40,399 bases of DNA from the NCBI GenBank assembly GCA_009377395.1, contig WHUB01000020.1:1-40399 (forward strand), written 5' to 3'. The stretch comes from Actinophytocola sp. Its GTDB lineage: Bacteria; Actinomycetota; Actinomycetes; Mycobacteriales; Pseudonocardiaceae. Both the position numbers and the translations under genes were made by a program. This document shows positions 36,998 to 40,399 of this stretch, one piece after another (the stretch's first letter is position 1; each line of letters opens with the position of its first letter). The notes beneath the pieces are model-generated. The model was not told where the DNA came from, searched no databases, and saw only the letters and a list, made by a program, of their open reading frames with translations.

Positions 36998-37654
36998 ATG
37001 GCACGACTCCCACCCCCGCCATCGGCGTCGCGGCTCGCCGAGGTGCTGCGGCCGGAGGAAGACGTCGTCGCGGTGCATCCGGCGACCCGGCTGGTGCGGA
37101 TCTTCACCGCGCTCGGCAACCACCCACAGCGCTGGAACTCGTTCCGTTACGCCGGGCCGCTGCCGCACGGCCGGTTCGACCCGCAGCAACCGTCACCGGA
37201 CGGCTCGCCGTCGACCGGCGAGCAGCCGGGCGTGCTGTACTTCGCGCTGTCGGTGCGGACCAGCGTCGCCGAGGTGTTCCAGACGACCTTGGCCGTCGAC
37301 CGCACCACCCGCTCGCCGCACCTGGTGGTGCTCCGGCCCGCCCGCACGCTGCGGCTGCTCGACCTGACCGGCCTGTGGCCGACCCGCGCGGGCGCGTCGC
37401 AGGAGATCTCGAGCGGGCCTAAGCGGGTCACGCAGCAGTGGGCGCGGGCGATCAGCGCGGCGCATCCCGAGCTGGACGGGCTGTGGTACCGCTCGTCGAT
37501 GGACTCCGGGGATCCGGCACTGTGCCTGTGGGACCCGCCCGCGCGGGCGGCGTTGCCGGACGAGCCCGACGTGCTGCTGCCGCTGCACCACCCCGGGCTC
37601 GACCTGCCGCTGAGCAGGGTCTGCGACGAGCTGAACTACCTGCTGCTCGGTTAG
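36998..37654 (+). CDS. RES-domain protein, probable NAD+-degrading toxin
   Basis: The 218-aa protein carries a RES domain: ATRLVRIFTALGNHPQRWNS with the conserved Arg, FRYAGPLPHGRFDP, and VLYFALSVRTSVAEVFQ with the Tyr and Glu92. Studied members (for example MbcT of M. tuberculosis) degrade NAD+ using phosphate or water. The ATG at 36998 lies 16 nt after the antitoxin stop and has no clear ribosome-binding site. A TTG at 36965 would overlap the antitoxin, so the start is uncertain. The stop is one base from that of the convergent TerC gene. Confidence 0.83.
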   Translation: MARLPPPPSASRLAEVLRPEEDVVAVHPATRLVRIFTALGNHPQRWNSFRYAGPLPHGRFDPQQPSPDGSPSTGEQPGVLYFALSVRTSVAEVFQTTLAVDRTTRSPHLVVLRPARTLRLLDLTGLWPTRAGASQEISSGPKRVTQQWARAISAAHPELDGLWYRSSMDSGDPALCLWDPPARAALPDEPDVLLPLHHPGLDLPLSRVCDELNYLLLG

Positions 37655-37655
37655 C

Positions 37656-38642
37656 TCACGACGACTGGTGCGCCGGTTCGCTGACCTGCTCCTGGTCGCG
37701 CTTGTGGTCGCGGCGCGACTTGAGCAGGCTCGCCGCCGTCGTCACCAGCAGCACCGACGCGATGACGCCGAGCGAGACCCAGTTGTTGATCTCCCACGCG
37801 TGCGGGGTCCAGCCGTAGTGGCCCGTCGCGTGCAGCACCAGCTTCACCCCGATGAAGCTGAGGATCGCCGCGAGCCCGTAGGACAGGTACACCAGCTTGT
37901 CGACCAGACCGCCGATCAGGAAGTACAGCTGCCGCAGCCCCATCAGCGCGAAGGCGTTCGCGGTGAACACCAGGAACGCCTCCTGGGTGATGCCGAAGAT
38001 GGCCGGGATCGAGTCCACCGCGAACAGCAGGTCGGCGCTGCCGATCGCGACGATCACGACGAACATCGGCGTGATCCAGCGCTTGCCGTCGCGCTTGACC
38101 ATCATCTTGTGGCCGTCGTAGTCCTTGGTGACGGGGAAGACCTTCCGCAGCCGCCGCACCAGGGCGTTCTCGTGGTACTCCTCCTGCTCGCCGCCGCGCA
38201 GCATGGAGATCGCCGTCCAAATGAGAATCGCGCCGAACGCGAAGAACACCCAGACGAACTTGGCGATCAGTGCGGCGCCGACCGCGATGAACACGCCGCG
38301 CATGACCAGCGCGATGAGGATGCCGATCAGCAGCACCCGGTGCTGGTGGATGGCTGGCACCCGGAACGACGCCATGATCAGCAAGAAGATGAACAGGTTG
38401 TCGACGCTCAGCGAGTACTCGGTGATGTAGCCGGTGAAGAACTCGACGCCCGGGTCGTGGCCACCGAAGTACCAGACGCCCGCACCGAACAGCACGGCGC
38501 AGGCGATGTAGAACGTCACCCACCGCGCGGCCTCTCCGGTGGTGACCTCGTGCGGTTTCCGGTCCACGATCACAAGGTCGAGGGCGATGAGCGCGAGGAG
38601 CCCACCGACGGTCGCCAGCCATAGCCACAGCGGAACGGTCAT
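37656..38642 (-). CDS. TerC/Alx-family integral membrane protein
   Basis: The 328-aa protein has about nine membrane segments and the family motifs EYSLSVDNLFIFLLIM and FAVDSIPAIFGITQEAFLVFTANAFALMG (given in part), with membrane Asp residues that could handle metal. Family members (Alx of E. coli, TerC/MeeF) are linked to manganese export and to metalation of secreted enzymes. The ATG at 38642 has GGAGG 10 nt upstream, inside a riboswitch-controlled stem. The riboswitch strongly supports a manganese-related role. Confidence 0.93.
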   Translation of the reverse strand: MTVPLWLWLATVGGLLALIALDLVIVDRKPHEVTTGEAARWVTFYIACAVLFGAGVWYFGGHDPGVEFFTGYITEYSLSVDNLFIFLLIMASFRVPAIHQHRVLLIGILIALVMRGVFIAVGAALIAKFVWVFFAFGAILIWTAISMLRGGEQEEYHENALVRRLRKVFPVTKDYDGHKMMVKRDGKRWITPMFVVIVAIGSADLLFAVDSIPAIFGITQEAFLVFTANAFALMGLRQLYFLIGGLVDKLVYLSYGLAAILSFIGVKLVLHATGHYGWTPHAWEINNWVSLGVIASVLLVTTAASLLKSRRDHKRDQEQVSEPAHQSS

Positions 38643-38786
38643 GAAGTACCTACCTCCGGGTTGCGGTGTCACTTCCCGGAGGTCTCTTCCACCGGCGCTA
38701 CCGCGCCGACCGGGGATGCCGGGTGTACTCCCGGCCGGGAGTACACCGTGCTGACGACATCACCGCGAAGGAATACTCCCCTCCAC
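38643..38786 (-). promoter_or_regulatory. yybP-ykoY (manganese) riboswitch controlling the TerC gene
   Basis: On the minus strand the leader has GGGGAGTA (38774-38781), TGTCGTCAGCAC, a long helix from a perfect 26-bp palindrome (38722-38747), CCGGC, and AAGAGACCTCC, in the order of the yybP-ykoY aptamer. P1 would pair GGAGG (38780-38784) with CCTCC (38678-38682). The same CCTCCGGG can instead pair with CCCGGAGG (38653-38660), which contains the Shine-Dalgarno sequence. Ligand binding should therefore free the ribosome site and switch translation on. Confidence 0.85.
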
Positions 38787-38896
38787 GTACAGCCACCATG
38801 GTGACGGCTGTCGGTCTCACATGCCAGCCAACGTACCTGGTATCACCGTTACGCCACGAATCAGGGTCTGCCGCGACCCGTTCGGCGGCGTTCGCA

Positions 38897-38902
38897 TACG
38901 GT
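38897..38902 (+). promoter_or_regulatory. -10 element of the CocE-type hydrolase gene, leaderless start predicted
   Basis: TACGGT lies 7 nt before the GTG at 38910. No ribosome-binding site precedes that codon. No -35 is obvious. Confidence 0.4.
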
Positions 38903-38909
38903 CGCGGGT

Positions 38910-40399
38910 GTGTCCCCGCTCCCCCGCCGGCTCGCGGTCGCCGCGCTCGCCCTAGCCGTCCTCGGCGCTCTCGTCGTCGTGTTCACGTCGGGGGACGACG
39001 CGCCGGCCGTCATGACCCACGAGGAGTTCGTCGAGGTGCCGTCGGCGCCCGCCTCGCCGTCGCAGCTCCGCCTCGACACCACCCTCTACATCCCGGCGAG
39101 CGCGAGGGAGACCCCCGCCCCGGCGGTGCTGCTCCCGCACGGCTTCGGCGGCAGCAAGGACAGCGTCGCCCGCGACGCCCGTGAGCTGGCCGAGCGCGGG
39201 TTCGTCGTGCTCACCTACACCGCGCGCGGGTTCGGCAGCAGCGGCGGCATGATCTCGCTCAACGACCCGGACGCCGAGGTCGCCGACGCGAGCGCGCTGC
39301 TCGACTACCTCGCCGCACAGCCGACCGTGCGCAGCGACGGCCCCACCGACCCGCGCGTCGCCGTGACCGGGGCGTCCTACGGGGGCGCGCTCGCTCTGCT
39401 GCTCGCGGGCACCGACGAGCGCGTCGACGCGATCGCGCCGGTGATGACCTACCACGACCTCGGCCAGTCGTTGCTGCCGAACACTGCCCAGCGGGAGCGG
39501 TTCCTGCCCCGCTCGCCTGCCGGGACGATCGCCCAGCCCGAGGGCGTGTTCAAGGAGGACTGGACCGGCGTGCTGTTCTCCGGCGGCATGGGAGGCATGG
39601 CGGCGGCAGGCGGTCCGTGCGGCCGGTTTGCCCCGACCGTGTGCGCGGCCTACGAGGATCTCGCCACCGACGGCACGGCGAGCGCCAGCACCCGCGCGCT
39701 GCTGCGCGAGGCGTCACCCGCATCGGTGGCCGACCAGATCAGGGTGCCGACCCTGCTGATGCAGGGTGAGAAGGACACGCTGTTCGGTCTCGACCAGGCC
39801 GACGCGAACGCCCGCGACATCCGCCGCGCGGGCGGCGAGGTGCAGGTCGTCTGGTTCGCGGGCGGCCACGACGGTGGCGGGCCGGGTCGGTCGCTGCGCG
39901 CTGCGATGGCCGACTGGCTCGCGTTCCAGCTCGGCGGGCCGAATCCGCCGCAGGACAACCCGTTGCCGGAGTTCCGTTACGACGTCCAGGGCACGTTCCA
40001 GGCGACGCGAGCGCCCTCGGTGCGGGTGCTCACGGCCGACCGGTATCCCGGCATCGACCGGCGCACCGACGCGATCGGCCACACCTCGGTGCCGCTCACC
40101 GGCCCCGCCCAGCCGGTGATCAACCCGCCCGGTGGCACGCCCGCCGCCGTCAGCAGCGTCCCCGGCTTCACCGGCCTGGCGGGCTCCGCGCTGAATTCCG
40201 GCCTGCTCGGCATCGACCTGCCCGGGCAGGCGGCGCGGTTCACCTCGCGCACCTTCGAGGAGCAGTTGCTGGTCACCGGGTCCTCGACGGTGCGGCTCAC
40301 CGTCACCGCGCTGCCCTGGTCCGGCGGCGCCCGTCTCACCAAGGCCACCGGACCGTTGTTCGTCAAGCTCTACGACGTCAGCCCGACCGGGCAGCGCAC
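38910..40399 (+). CDS. secreted CocE/NonD (peptidase S15-like) alpha/beta hydrolase, 3' end outside window
   Basis: The visible 496 residues begin with a signal peptide or membrane anchor (LPRRLAVAALALAVLGALVV). An X-Pro dipeptidyl-peptidase/CocE-type hydrolase follows: oxyanion-side LLPHGFGG, nucleophile elbow GASYGGAL, an Asp in GEKDTLFGL, and a His in FAGGHDGG. A beta-rich C-terminal domain starts after about residue 350 and runs off the window. The substrate may be an ester, amide or peptide; none can be named. The GTG at 38910 is the only start that includes the full signal peptide. Confidence 0.88.
   Translation, partial: MSPLPRRLAVAALALAVLGALVVVFTSGDDAPAVMTHEEFVEVPSAPASPSQLRLDTTLYIPASARETPAPAVLLPHGFGGSKDSVARDARELAERGFVVLTYTARGFGSSGGMISLNDPDAEVADASALLDYLAAQPTVRSDGPTDPRVAVTGASYGGALALLLAGTDERVDAIAPVMTYHDLGQSLLPNTAQRERFLPRSPAGTIAQPEGVFKEDWTGVLFSGGMGGMAAAGGPCGRFAPTVCAAYEDLATDGTASASTRALLREASPASVADQIRVPTLLMQGEKDTLFGLDQADANARDIRRAGGEVQVVWFAGGHDGGGPGRSLRAAMADWLAFQLGGPNPPQDNPLPEFRYDVQGTFQATRAPSVRVLTADRYPGIDRRTDAIGHTSVPLTGPAQPVINPPGGTPAAVSSVPGFTGLAGSALNSGLLGIDLPGQAARFTSRTFEEQLLVTGSSTVRLTVTALPWSGGARLTKATGPLFVKLYDVSPTGQR

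Overview
The window is high-GC actinobacterial chromosome, most likely from a member of the Pseudonocardiales; the rank is inferred from gene order, codon use and the 16S leader style, and a genus cannot be given. Positions 1-77 are the 5' end of a 16S rRNA gene on the minus strand, with its AT-rich leader and promoter upstream. From there to about 22 kb almost everything is on the minus strand and forms a conserved housekeeping block. In transcription order it is infC-rpmI-rplT-trmH-type methylase-pheS-pheT, then argC-J-B-D-F-R-G-H, then mpg, then (after an inserted toxin-antitoxin-like module and a DUF2293 gene) tyrS, a VLCAD-type acyl-CoA dehydrogenase and the rRNA operon. The arg genes overlap or nearly touch, except at one 220-bp insert between argJ and argB. 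A putative ARG box sits inside the argC promoter.

From 22 to 31 kb the window holds a DUF1844 gene, a CitB/DctR-type response regulator without a neighbouring kinase, a dicarboxylate symporter, an SRPBCC protein, uvrA, a membrane acyltransferase, a metallo-beta-lactamase-fold hydrolase and trpS. UvrA has an in-frame internal loss of about 91 residues. It removes half of the C-terminal zinc finger and the second ABC signature, so the protein should not work as normal UvrA. Between trpS and 32.3 kb two head-to-head genes, a PucR-type regulator and a secreted lipase, have both lost their 5' ends and carry frameshifts.

From 32.3 kb to the end are accessory genes: an SCO6745-family protein, a threonine dehydratase-like enzyme, a secreted trypsin with a Pro/Thr repeat tail, a LacI regulator, a RES-domain toxin with its antitoxin, a TerC/Alx membrane protein under a yybP-ykoY (manganese) riboswitch, and the start of a secreted CocE/S15-type hydrolase.

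Three regulatory themes stand out. Many transcription units have a TAnnnT-like -10 hexamer 6-8 nt from the start codon and no Shine-Dalgarno sequence, which predicts leaderless mRNAs. infC appears to start at AUC, the class of start codon used for IF3 autoregulation. The XRE-metallopeptidase/PIN module has a perfect 17-bp palindrome exactly filling the -35/-10 spacer of its own promoter.
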